Positions 26,569 through 34,526 of a DNA stretch of 64,000 bases are shown one piece after another. The position numbers and the translations under genes are program-made. The DNA lies in the NCBI RefSeq assembly GCF_014982715.1, contig NZ_JADCJY010000001.1, positions 1,798,001-1,862,000 on the forward strand, given 5' to 3'. Each line of letters starts with the position of its first letter. Position 1 is the stretch's first letter. A model generated the notes under the pieces. That model saw only the letters and a program-made list of their open reading frames with translations. It made no database searches and was not told the origin of the DNA. Source of the stretch: Gallalistipes aquisgranensis. GTDB taxonomy: Bacteria > Bacteroidota > Bacteroidia > Bacteroidales > Rikenellaceae.

Positions 26569-27915
26569 ATGAAATCATTCCGCCTGTTACTCCTGTCTCT
26601 CCCGCTGGCCCTCGCAGGGCCCGGTCATGCAGCCAACCCCTGGAACATGGTGAAGCAGATCGAAAAGCAGATCTCCGCCCCCGTCTTTCCCGACCGGGAC
26701 TATCCGGTCACCCGCTACGGTGCGACGGACGACGCCTCTGCCGACTCCCGGCCGGCCATTCTCCAGGCCATCGACCGGTGTTCCTCCGACGGCGGGGGCC
26801 GCGTGGTCATCCCCCGCGGACGTTTCTTCTGCAAAGGCCCCGTCGTACTGAAAAGCAATGTCAACCTGCATCTGGAAGAGGGTGCCGAACTGATCTTCAG
26901 TGCCGACGAGAAAGATTACCTGCCCGCCGTCCCCACGCGCTGGGAAGGCACGGAGGTCTTCAACTACTCCCCGCTGGTCTATGCCTACAATGTGAAAAAT
27001 ATCGCCATTACCGGCAAAGGAACCCTCAACGGACAAGGCTCCAAAAACATCGCCACCTGGAAACCGCGTCAGAAACCCGACCAGAAAAAACTCCGCAAAA
27101 TGGGCACCGAACTCGTCCCCCTTTATGAAAGGGTATTCGGGGAAGGCCATCTGTTGCGGCCCGCTTTCGTCGAACCGGTTTCGTGCACCAACGTCCTCAT
27201 CGAGGGCATTACGCTGATCGACTCCCCGTTCTGGGTGATCCATCCCCTGTTTTGCGAAAACGTCACGGTCAGAGGCGTACGGGTCGATACGACGAACGAC
27301 AACAACGACGGGTGCGACCCCGAATCGTGCCTCAACGTGCTGATCGAAGACTGCTATTTCCACACGGGCGACGACGGAATCGCCATCAAATCCGGCCGGG
27401 ACAACGATGCCTGGCGTATCGGGCAGCCCACCCAGAATGTCATCATCCGCAACTGCACTTTCAATTCGAAAATCAACGGGCTGTGCATCGGCAGCGAAAT
27501 CTCGGGCGGCGTGCGCAACGTATTCGCCGAAAACCTCTACATCCCCAGCGCCACCGACGCCATCTACTTCAAGTCGAATCTCGACCGCGGCGGCTATATC
27601 GAAAACATCCACATCCGCAACGTGCGGGCGGATTCGGTACGGTCGACCCTGGTAAAATTCGAACCGGACTACAAATCGGAAAGCCGCAACAACTATCCCA
27701 CCCGGTTCCGGGGATTCGTCATCGAGAACGTGAAAGGCGGTGTCGCGGAGATCAGCGGAATCGACATCTCGGGCTTCGCCCGGATGCCCGTGGAAGACGT
27801 GACCATCCGCAATCTGACCCTCGACCGGACACCCATCCCCCTGATCGTCAAGAACGCCGAAAACATCACACTGAAAAAGGTAATGATCAACGGCATGCTC
27901 CAAACCCTGCCCTAA
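26569..27915 (+). CDS. Glycoside hydrolase family 28 (polygalacturonase-like)
   Basis: Exported right-handed beta-helix enzyme, 448 residues, with a signal peptide ending PGHAAN. GH28 catalytic aspartates are visible: NDGCDP (246-251; the usual NTD-type motif) and TGDDGIAIKSG (D268, D269). The usual GHG histidine stretch is replaced by CIGSEISGG, as I recall in many Bacteroidetes exo-acting members. It likely hydrolyses galacturonide linkages in pectin or host/plant glycans. It forms an operon with the toroid protein upstream. No SusC/SusD pair is next to it, so this is not a complete polysaccharide utilization locus. Confidence 0.9.
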   Translation: MKSFRLLLLSLPLALAGPGHAANPWNMVKQIEKQISAPVFPDRDYPVTRYGATDDASADSRPAILQAIDRCSSDGGGRVVIPRGRFFCKGPVVLKSNVNLHLEEGAELIFSADEKDYLPAVPTRWEGTEVFNYSPLVYAYNVKNIAITGKGTLNGQGSKNIATWKPRQKPDQKKLRKMGTELVPLYERVFGEGHLLRPAFVEPVSCTNVLIEGITLIDSPFWVIHPLFCENVTVRGVRVDTTNDNNDGCDPESCLNVLIEDCYFHTGDDGIAIKSGRDNDAWRIGQPTQNVIIRNCTFNSKINGLCIGSEISGGVRNVFAENLYIPSATDAIYFKSNLDRGGYIENIHIRNVRADSVRSTLVKFEPDYKSESRNNYPTRFRGFVIENVKGGVAEISGIDISGFARMPVEDVTIRNLTLDRTPIPLIVKNAENITLKKVMINGMLQTLP

Positions 27916-27925
27916 ACGATATATT

Positions 27926-27970
27926 CATTAACGAACGGGCCGGTTTTAAGAGCCGGCCCGTTCGTTAATG
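27926..27970. terminator. Long perfect hairpin after the GH28 gene
   Basis: CATTAACGAACGGGCCGG (27926-27943) and its exact inverse (27953-27970) give an 18-bp perfect stem with a 9-nt loop. It begins 10 bp after the GH28 stop and probably ends that transcript or protects its 3' end. There is no T-tract on either strand. The right arm covers the stop of a small minus-strand ORF. Confidence 0.6.
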
Positions 27971-28165
27971 ATTCAAAATTAACCGATCCATAATGGATTT
28001 ATCCACCCCGGCATCTGCCTGCAGAAGGATATATGATGCTCCGTACCGAATATTCTGACCGGAATGAGCGGAAGCCCCATACTTTTCAGCGAGAAAAGTA
28101 TGGGAATCGCATAATTTGTTAATATCATTCGTCAATTTCGATAATTGGTCCCGAATTGCCTCCAA
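27965..28165 (-). CDS. Small ORF of unknown function
   Basis: 66 codons from a TTG at 28165 (LSKLTNDINKLCDSHTFLAE, then SYILLQADAGVDKSIMDRL). The composition is plausible for a real peptide and more AT-rich than the core genes. No family is recognised, there is no ATG start, and no promoter is seen. An overlapping frame upstream is open for about 26 codons from an ATG, so this could be the 3' remnant of a frameshifted gene. It marks the left edge of the AT-rich stretch. Confidence 0.3.
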   Translation of the reverse strand: MEAIRDQLSKLTNDINKLCDSHTFLAEKYGASAHSGQNIRYGASYILLQADAGVDKSIMDRLILNH

Positions 28166-28353
28166 CCTGAAGCATCTTCATACACGTCAACACATCCTTC
28201 TGCATTATAAAACATACTCCCTCAGACACAAGACAATCATCAAACAGTACAATAATAAAAGATTGTAGGGGGCGTTTCATAATTCAGAAGCAGAAATACT
28301 ACATCCATTAGAAGTTTTGACCGCATAATGCAGTATCACAAATCAACACTAAA

Positions 28354-29799
28354 CTATATCTGGAAAAACTCTTTCCATTCATCTCTTGGAGGATAGCCCT
28401 GCAAAAGGAAATTCGCCATTTCATTGTTTACGAAACGCTTCGTCTGACGGTCGAATTTCAGATGGGAATTAAGTCTTTGAGCGATCACACCCAAGCAAAG
28501 CACCTGACTCAACGGACCTGAAATTTCGAACGGAGAACGAGCTTTCTCCTTACCCATCACGGCCAACAGGAAGTTTGCATAGTGATTGGACGGACTTTCG
28601 GGAACCTCCGGCAATCGGGATGCAATCTCTTTTGCCTTGTCTTTGGGAATGATCGACAACGTACTACCGTGCGACCCACCTTGGAAAATAAGATCTTTTC
28701 CATAGATGATTTTTCCCGGATTGAGTTTCGAAGGTTGAATAGCACCTTGAGACGTGGGCGGAATATTAGGATCGAGTTTCCCGGCAACGTACCCGTCAGG
28801 CAACGGAGGAAGATTTTTCCGGCCGTCATACCAAGTAATCTCTACCGGAGGCATATCGCCTCGGGCGGGGAACTTGAATTCGATCGTCGAAGCCAACGGG
28901 AAAAAGAATGGATTCCATCCATCGGCATACAACATATTGATCTCTTCCGGCAGTCCCAAATCAAGAAATTCATGGGCAGTATCAATAATGTGTGCACCCC
29001 AGTCCCCAAGAGCACCAAGCCCTAAATCATACCAGCAACGCCATTGCCCGTTAATATAATCGTGATTATAATCGCGCATCGGCTCCACACCGATCCATGT
29101 ATCCCAATCAAGCGTGTCCGGAATGGGTTCGGCTGCAGGAAAACTCTTCATGTTCGTATCCCATTGGTGCCAACGACGCTTGTTGTTCATATGGGCCGTG
29201 ATCCGGGTCACATCCTTAATAATACCCGCTTCGGTCCATGCCTTGAATTGAAAATAGTTGGCCTCCGAATGCCCTTGATTTCCCATTTGAGTTACGACCT
29301 TGTATTTTCGGGCCGCGGCCATCAATAACTCCACTTCCAGAAACGTTCGGGCCAACGGTTTCTCCACATACACATGGATACCCTCCGACATGGCACGCAT
29401 CGCAATCGGGAAATGGGAGTGATCCGGAGTTCCGATCGACACCGCATCGATCGAATCTTTCATTCTGTCAAACATCTGACGGAAATCGCGGAACCGAGGC
29501 ACATTAGGAAACATCTTGAGTATCTCTAGGGTATGGGCAGCCTCCATGTCCGTATCACACAAAGCCACGATATTGCACAACCCGGTAGAATAGAGTTGTT
29601 TAATAATGTCTTTTCCCCGGTTTCCGATACCGCAACAAGCCAGATTCACTTTGTCACCCGATACGAATTTCGGATTTTTCACCTCTCTTTTCGAAGAAGG
29701 ATTTATGGCATTCAATATGCCAGGAAATGCTGCCGTTGCAGCCAATACTGCCGATTTTTTTAAAAAATTCCGGCGAGAAATGTGTGTTTTGTATTCCAT
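28354..29799 (-). CDS. Gfo/Idh/MocA-family oxidoreductase, exported by Tat-type signal
   Basis: 481 residues, NAD(P)-dependent sugar or glycoside oxidoreductase family. The N-terminus ISRRNFLKKSAVLAATAAF is a twin-arginine-like signal. The Rossmann part contains ACCGIGNRGKDIIKQL and the family motif VYVEKPLARTFLEVELL; the C-terminal alpha/beta domain follows. Such secreted members often act on glycans in Bacteroidetes; a GH109-like role is possible, but the EKP motif fits plain oxidoreductases better. Base composition is clearly more AT-rich than neighbouring core genes, suggesting transfer with the island. Confidence 0.85.
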   Translation of the reverse strand: MEYKTHISRRNFLKKSAVLAATAAFPGILNAINPSSKREVKNPKFVSGDKVNLACCGIGNRGKDIIKQLYSTGLCNIVALCDTDMEAAHTLEILKMFPNVPRFRDFRQMFDRMKDSIDAVSIGTPDHSHFPIAMRAMSEGIHVYVEKPLARTFLEVELLMAAARKYKVVTQMGNQGHSEANYFQFKAWTEAGIIKDVTRITAHMNNKRRWHQWDTNMKSFPAAEPIPDTLDWDTWIGVEPMRDYNHDYINGQWRCWYDLGLGALGDWGAHIIDTAHEFLDLGLPEEINMLYADGWNPFFFPLASTIEFKFPARGDMPPVEITWYDGRKNLPPLPDGYVAGKLDPNIPPTSQGAIQPSKLNPGKIIYGKDLIFQGGSHGSTLSIIPKDKAKEIASRLPEVPESPSNHYANFLLAVMGKEKARSPFEISGPLSQVLCLGVIAQRLNSHLKFDRQTKRFVNNEMANFLLQGYPPRDEWKEFFQI

Positions 29800-30565
29800 A
29801 AAGAAATAATTTAAAACCCGTTAACGGAGTTGAAATTTTAAAATATTCACGATTAACAAAATACGCATAACATATTGGGGTGCTATCACATGATAACGAT
29901 AGGCAGTTGTAAAGGAGAATGTTAGAGAGGGGACAAAAAAGTGTTTGTCAAATGCTTACAATAGAACTAAATCCTTTTAAGGTTCTCAAGTCAGGGTGCA
30001 ATGCATCGTTCAAAAAGCGTAAGGAACCGTAATTTATGCGAAATATTTTGCCCCAATTTTCACCTACTAACACGTCTCAACCGTAATTTCGCACCCTTTT
30101 CTGCGCGATTTTCTTATTTTTATAGAGTGAACTTACACCTCCATATCCTTGAGAGGGACAAAGTCGACTTGAGGACAGGGATTTATGAGAACATCGTGAT
30201 GGAGGTTCATTCTGCCATCTTACTCTAGATGCTTCTTCCTTAACATATTCAAATATCTTTTTTTGAATAGTGGGGCTATGCATGATTTTCATGGGACTGT
30301 CCAGAATTTTGTGTAAACGGAAACAAGGATCAGATGTAAGCATTTCTTATATCTGGATTCTGTTTCCAAATATAAGCATAAATTGGTTCATAATCAAGCC
30401 CCAGTTTGAGACAGGCACTGTCCATTTCTTTTCAATTTCCACAAAAAAAGGGAGGGGGGGGAGGAGATACACAGTCCCTTTCCGGCATTATCGAAAGGGA
30501 ACGCAAGCTTTGATTTCGTGTACTTTCTGATTTTCCATTGATATATTAAGTTGGATAAAAACATA
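29800..30565. other. AT-rich island stretch with broken ORFs
   Basis: About 770 bp that is strongly AT-rich compared with the core genome, with no intact gene. It contains two short overlapping minus-strand open stretches (30330-30425 and 30077-30343) and a run of eight G (30454-30461) next to seven A. I see no inverted-repeat pair that would define an insertion sequence. Confidence 0.55.
30077..30425 (-). pseudogene. Unidentified gene fragment, frame-broken
   Basis: Two overlapping frames look coding. The first (30425 to 30330) is MDSACLKLGLDYEPIYAY and on for 31 codons. The second (30343 to 30077) is LTSDPCFRLHKILDSPMKI, then TIQKKIFEYVKEEAS, after which composition becomes unlikely. They overlap by 14 bp in different frames, as a frameshifted remnant would. 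No family is recognised. Given the integrase fragment next to it, mobile-element debris is the likely source. Confidence 0.3.
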
Positions 30566-30910
30566 TCACGACTGAATTGGGGATAGAAACTTTCCCCGAA
30601 TAAATCCAAATCCATAATCAATATTTTCAACCAGACTTTGAGGTGTATAATCTTTATGAAAAGCTGTCGGTTCAATGATTTTATCCTGATACTGCCCTTT
30701 CTTTGCAAGGACAAGTTTCTCTATATATTCCCTGTTTGGACAAGATGGCTTAGGCTGTTGTTTGGAGAAATCCCAGTGTTTCTGGTTTAATGAAACGCCC
30801 AAAGACACATACTTGATTTTTCTGTCTTTAGTTATCCTCTGCAGTAAAGGATTCAACCTATCTTTCAGATTATTAGACTCATAATAGACCATTCCAACTG
30901 TAGCGTTCAT
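30566..30910 (-). pseudogene. Truncated tyrosine recombinase (N-terminal Arm-DNA-binding domain only)
   Basis: 114 residues that match the start of Bacteroides-type integrases as I know them: MNATVGMVYYESNN, then KYVSLGVSLNQKHWDFSKQQ and KPSCPNREYIEKLVLAKKGQ. This is the Arm domain; the SAM-like and catalytic domains (R..H-R-Y) are missing, where about 300 more residues are expected. After LVENID the sequence diverges to an unrelated tail. The fragment starts about 100 bp beyond the 3' end of tRNA-Val and reads away from it, the standard layout for an element integrated at a tRNA 3' end. Confidence 0.8.
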
Positions 30911-30971
30911 GGTGATTCCGGTTTAAACGCTGGTTTAAACACCCCCTGAAATCACCGAAAAATACAGGCAT

Positions 30972-31000
30972 AAAAAAACCACCTACATCGCTGTAAGTGG
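30972..31000 (-). terminator. Terminator of tRNA-Val
   Basis: On the minus strand CCACTTAC and GTAGGTGG form a stem (one mismatch) followed by seven T. It begins 13 bp after the tRNA 3' end. Confidence 0.75.
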
Positions 31001-31012
31001 TTGATTTCTAAG

Positions 31013-31087
31013 TGGGAGCTGAGGGATTCGAACCCCCGACCCTCTGCTTGTAAGGCAGACGCTCTGAACCAGCTGAGCTAAGCTCCC
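31013..31087 (-). tRNA. tRNA-Val (anticodon UAC)
   Basis: 75 nt on the minus strand. The acceptor stem GGGAGCT/AGCTCCC is fully paired, with discriminator A at 31013. The D-arm contains AGCTCAGCTGGTT, the anticodon loop is CTTACAA (anticodon TAC, valine), and the T-arm is GGGGGTTCGAATCCCTC. CCA is not encoded. It has its own promoter and terminator. Its 3' side faces the AT-rich island. Confidence 0.95.
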
Positions 31088-31145
31088 GAAATTTTCAGAA
31101 CCTGCATCCGTTGCGGCTGACCGTCTTATTTCCGGATTGCGAGTG

Positions 31146-31176
31146 CAAAGATAGCTCTAATTTTTATAACTCCAAA
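31146..31176 (-). promoter_or_regulatory. Promoter of tRNA-Val
   Basis: On the minus strand: TTTG (31173-31176), 19 nt, TATCTTTG (31146-31153). Both elements match the consensus. Confidence 0.8.
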
Positions 31177-31299
31177 TTTTTCGGACTTCTTTTTCCATTT
31201 TTTTACATTTTTTTCAAATCCGTCCCGAAAAGCTATTGTAAAAGACCTTACGACCCTTTTCGCCCGCCCCTTGCCCGATGCAAAAACGGATTATTTTCC

Positions 31300-31307
31300 T
31301 ACCTTTG
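31300..31307 (+). promoter_or_regulatory. -7 box abutting the ferredoxin start codon
   Basis: TACCTTTG, a full -7 match, ends 4 nt before the ATG at 31312. A -33 element at normal spacing is not clear. If used, transcription would begin at or within the start codon, giving a leaderless mRNA. Confidence 0.5.
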
Positions 31308-31311
31308 TTTC

Positions 31312-32100
31312 ATGAAATACACGACAACCCATACCATCTGCTACTCGCCGACCCGCACTTCGGCCGAAGTAGCCGCACACGTCGCCCGGGGAACCGCCCC
31401 GGAACGGATCGTCGAAACCGACCTGACCTGCGACCGGGATACACGGCCGATCCGGATCGGGAATGAACTCGCAGTCATCGCCGCCCCGGTCTATGCGGGC
31501 CGCATCGCCCCCGTGGCACGCGAACGGTTCTCCCGGTTGCAGGGCGAAGGGACCCCGGCGATCCTGCTGGCGGTCTACGGCAACCGCGATTACGAAGATG
31601 CCCTGATCGAACTGCGCGACCTGGCCGTATCGAGGGGATTCGTCCCGCTGGCTGCTGGTGCGTTCATCGGCGAACACAGTTACAGCCGCCCCGGGATGCC
31701 CGTCGCGGAAGGCAGGCCCGACCGGTCCGATCTCGCCGCTGCCGAATCGTTCGGCAGGCAGGCCGCAGAAAAACTTGCATCGGTCTCCTCCCCGGCCGAT
31801 CTCCCGGCCGTCACCGTCCCGGGCAATATTCCCTATAAAGAGGTCAAACCGTCCACCCCGGCCGCTCCGGTCACGCTGAAAGAGAACTGCACGGCCTGCG
31901 GCCTCTGTATCGAACTGTGCCCCACCGCCGCCATCCGTTTCGACGACGAGGGCGAAATCGCAACCGATCCGCTTCTCTGCACCAAATGCTGCGCCTGCGT
32001 CAAGGAGTGTCCCAACCAGGCCCGCATTTTCGACACCCCCTATACGGCCATGCTCCATACCAATTTTTCGGCACGCCGCGAACCCGAAACTTTTTTATAA
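31312..32100 (+). CDS. EFR1-family ferredoxin (flavodoxin-like plus two 4Fe-4S clusters)
   Basis: 262 residues. The N-terminal flavodoxin-like part begins TTHTICYSPTRTSAEVA, with a phosphate-binding loop, and continues VIAAPVYAGRIAPVA. The C-terminal part has two 4Fe-4S motifs: CTACGLCIELCP and CTKCCACVKECP (about residues 193-228). This is the fused ferredoxin type named EFR1; the redox partner is unknown. The ATG at 31312 lies 4 nt after a perfect -7 box. It converges with aspS across a shared terminator. Confidence 0.88.
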   Translation: MKYTTTHTICYSPTRTSAEVAAHVARGTAPERIVETDLTCDRDTRPIRIGNELAVIAAPVYAGRIAPVARERFSRLQGEGTPAILLAVYGNRDYEDALIELRDLAVSRGFVPLAAGAFIGEHSYSRPGMPVAEGRPDRSDLAAAESFGRQAAEKLASVSSPADLPAVTVPGNIPYKEVKPSTPAAPVTLKENCTACGLCIELCPTAAIRFDDEGEIATDPLLCTKCCACVKECPNQARIFDTPYTAMLHTNFSARREPETFL

Positions 32101-32107
32101 AACCGGC

Positions 32108-32151
32108 AAAAAGGCACGCGGCCCGGAAAACCTTCGGACCGCGTGCCTTTT
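32108..32151. terminator. Bidirectional terminator between ferredoxin gene and aspS
   Basis: AAAAAGGCACGCGG and CCGCGTGCCTTTT form a long stem with A/T tracts on both sides, between the two convergent stops. Confidence 0.8.
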
Positions 32152-32165
32152 CATTGTCCCCGGAT

Positions 32166-33926
32166 CTACTCCTTTTCCGGCAACTCCACCCTCAGCGCCA
32201 ACTCTTCCAGCTGGGCGTCGGAGATGGATGCCGGAGCGTCGATCATCACGTCGCGGCCCGAATTGTTTTTCGGAAAGGCAATGTAATCGCGGATCGAATC
32301 GCTGCCGCCGAACAGCGAACACCAGCGGTCGAACCCGAAAGCGATGCCTCCGTGGGGAGGTGCTCCGAACCGGAAGGCATTGGTCAGGAAACCGAACTGC
32401 TTCTCCGCCTCCTCCGGCGTAAAGCCCAGCACCTCGAACATCTTCTGCTGCAATTTCGAATCGTGAATCCGGATCGAGCCGCCGCCGACCTCGACCCCGT
32501 TCACCACAAAATCGTACGCTTCGGCCCGCACCCGGCCCGGATCGGTGTCGAACAGCGCCACGTCCTCCAGTTTGGGTGAAGTGAACGGATGGTGCATGGC
32601 GAAGAAGCGTCCCGCCTCCTCGTCCCATTCCAACAATGGAAAATCCACGACCCACAGCGGCGCGAACTTCGTCTTGTCACGCAGCCCCAACTGCCCGGCC
32701 ACCTCCAGACGCAACTCGCTCAGCGCCGTGAGCGTATGCTTCTTTTCTCCCGAGAGAATCAGAATCAGGTCGCCCGGCTTCGCTCCGCAGGCCGCCGCCA
32801 ACGCACGCAGGTCGTCCTGTCCGTAAAACTTGTCCACACTCGACTTCACGTTCCCGTCAGCCTCCACCCGGGCGTACACCATGCCTTTGGCCCCCACCTG
32901 CGGGCGCTTCACGAAATCGGTCAGTGCATCGAGCTGCTTGCGGGTGTACACGGCACACCCTTCGGCACAGATCGCCCCGATGTATTCGGCCGAATCGAAC
33001 ACGCCGAATCCCCGGCCCTGCATCAGTCCGGTCACATCGTTGAACGTCATGCCGAACCGGATGTCGGGCTTGTCCGAACCATATTTCTCCATCGCCTCGT
33101 GCCACGACATACGAGGGAAAGCACCCTCGAACTCCACTCCGACCGTATTCCTAAACATGTGTTTGGCCAGCCGTTCGAAAACGTCCAGCACATCGTCCCG
33201 CTCCACGAACGACATCTCGCAGTCCACCTGCGTGAACTCCGGCTGCCGGTCGGCCCGCAGGTCCTCGTCCCGGAAACAGCGCACGATCTGGAAATAACGG
33301 TCGTACCCGGCCACCATCAGCAACTGCTTGAACGTCTGCGGCGACTGCGGCAGGGCATAGAACTCTCCCGGATTCATCCGCGAAGGGACCACGAAGTCGC
33401 GTGCACCCTCCGGCGTGGATTTTATCATATAGGGCGTTTCGATCTCCAGGAACCCCTCTCCGTCCAGAAAACTCCGGATGCTCTGGGCCATCCGGTGACG
33501 CAGGGCCATCGCCCGCTGCAACGGAGGGCGGCGCAGGTCGAGATACCGGTAACGCATCCGAAGGTCGTCCCCTCCGTCGCTCTGCTCCTCGATGGTGAAA
33601 GGCGGCGTCTGCGCGGCATTCAGCACGGTGAGCTTCTCCACGGCCACCTCGATATCGCCCGTAGGCATCTTCGGGTTCTTGGAGGCCCGCTCGATCACCC
33701 GCCCCGTCGCCTGCACGACGAATTCACGGCCCAGGTGGGCGGCCGCCTCCCGGATCTCCGCCGGCGAATGTTCCTCCACGGCCAACTGCGTGATACCGTA
33801 GCGGTCCCTCAGATCTATAAAGGTCATGGCGCCCAGATTGCGCACTTTCTGCACCCAGCCCGCCAGCGTAACCGTCTGATTCAGGTTGTCCATGCGGAGC
33901 TCCCCGCAGGTATGTGTCCTGTACAT
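32166..33926 (-). CDS. aspS: Aspartyl-tRNA synthetase
   Basis: Charges tRNA-Asp. The 586-residue bacterial-type enzyme has an OB-fold anticodon domain (1-110, with [20 protein letters not shown]). Class II motif 2 is [19 protein letters not shown]; a GAD insertion follows, and motif 3 is [10 protein letters not shown] near the C-terminus. The ATG at 33926 follows a -7 box by about 40 nt. It is divergent from tadA, with 5' leaders that overlap. Confidence 0.97.
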   Translation of the reverse strand: MYRTHTCGELRMDNLNQTVTLAGWVQKVRNLGAMTFIDLRDRYGITQLAVEEHSPAEIREAAAHLGREFVVQATGRVIERASKNPKMPTGDIEVAVEKLTVLNAAQTPPFTIEEQSDGGDDLRMRYRYLDLRRPPLQRAMALRHRMAQSIRSFLDGEGFLEIETPYMIKSTPEGARDFVVPSRMNPGEFYALPQSPQTFKQLLMVAGYDRYFQIVRCFRDEDLRADRQPEFTQVDCEMSFVERDDVLDVFERLAKHMFRNTVGVEFEGAFPRMSWHEAMEKYGSDKPDIRFGMTFNDVTGLMQGRGFGVFDSAEYIGAICAEGCAVYTRKQLDALTDFVKRPQVGAKGMVYARVEADGNVKSSVDKFYGQDDLRALAAACGAKPGDLILILSGEKKHTLTALSELRLEVAGQLGLRDKTKFAPLWVVDFPLLEWDEEAGRFFAMHHPFTSPKLEDVALFDTDPGRVRAEAYDFVVNGVEVGGGSIRIHDSKLQQKMFEVLGFTPEEAEKQFGFLTNAFRFGAPPHGGIAFGFDRWCSLFGGSDSIRDYIAFPKNNSGRDVMIDAPASISDAQLEELALRVELPEKE

Positions 33927-33938
33927 ATTATTTTTTAT

Positions 33939-33946
33939 TAGTTTTG
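33939..33946 (+). promoter_or_regulatory. -7 box of tadA
   Basis: TAGTTTTG, a full match; the -33 element is weak. The predicted start near 33951 gives a leader of about 32 nt. Confidence 0.5.
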
Positions 33947-33965
33947 CTCTTCATAAAAGAGACTT

Positions 33966-33973
33966 CAAAGGTA
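33966..33973 (-). promoter_or_regulatory. -7 box of aspS
   Basis: On the minus strand TACCTTTG, a full match; the -33 element is weak. The predicted start is near 33961, inside the tadA leader. Confidence 0.55.
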
Positions 33974-33982
33974 GGAATTTTC

Positions 33983-34432
33983 ATGGAGACGGAACAGAAA
34001 ACCGACGAAATTTTTATGCGTCAGGCACTCGCAGAGGCGGAAAAGGCCCTTTCGAAGGAGGAAGTGCCCATCGGCGCGGTTGTTGTCAGCGGAGGGATGG
34101 TGATCGGACGCGGCCATAACCTGGTCGAGTCGCTGGGCGACGCCACGGCCCATGCCGAAATGCAGGCTCTCACCGCCGCCTCCGCCGCACTGGGCGGCAA
34201 GTACCTCGGCGACTGCACGCTTTACGTCACCGTGGAACCCTGCGTCATGTGTGCCGGAGCGTGTGCCTGGAGCCAGGTCGGGCGCATCGTGTGGGGCGCC
34301 GACGATCCCAAGCGGGGCTTCATGCGGCTGGGCCGCGAAGTATTACACCCTCGCACAGAGATCGTTACCGGAGTATTGCAGCGGGAGTGCAGCGAACTGG
34401 TCGCCCGCTTCTTCAAAAAACTTAGGGACTGA
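33983..34432 (+). CDS. tadA: tRNA-specific adenosine deaminase
   Basis: Deaminates A34 to inosine in the tRNA-Arg(ACG) anticodon. 149 residues. The zinc deaminase motifs are HAEMQAL (with the catalytic Glu) and PCVMCAGAC; the N-terminal helix FMRQALAEAEKALSKEE is typical. The ATG at 33983 was chosen because of the promoter and leader; another Met at 34016 would also leave the fold intact, and a start at 33914 is upstream of the promoter. Confidence 0.94.
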   Translation: METEQKTDEIFMRQALAEAEKALSKEEVPIGAVVVSGGMVIGRGHNLVESLGDATAHAEMQALTAASAALGGKYLGDCTLYVTVEPCVMCAGACAWSQVGRIVWGADDPKRGFMRLGREVLHPRTEIVTGVLQRECSELVARFFKKLRD

Positions 34433-34433
34433 C

Positions 34434-34465
34434 TTTGGAATTTCAGGATAAATCATTTAATTTTG
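34434..34465 (+). promoter_or_regulatory. Promoter of the TPR protein gene
   Basis: TTTG (34434-34437), 20 nt, TAATTTTG (34458-34465). Both elements match. The -33 element lies directly behind the tadA stop codon. Confidence 0.75.
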
Positions 34466-34526
34466 TGTGAAAGCCTTAACAGGGGATAAAAATCGAATAA
34501 TAATCATTAATAGTAAAAACCGAACG

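Noticed and set aside
29800-30565. An insertion sequence in the AT-rich stretch
   Set aside because: No terminal inverted repeats, no target duplication and no recognisable transposase could be seen; only short broken frames.
28354-31012. A direct repeat of the tRNA-Val 3' end as the other attachment site
   Set aside because: I looked for GGATTCGAACCCC-like copies between 27.9 and 31.0 kb and saw none. The element may have lost its far end; a computed search would be needed.
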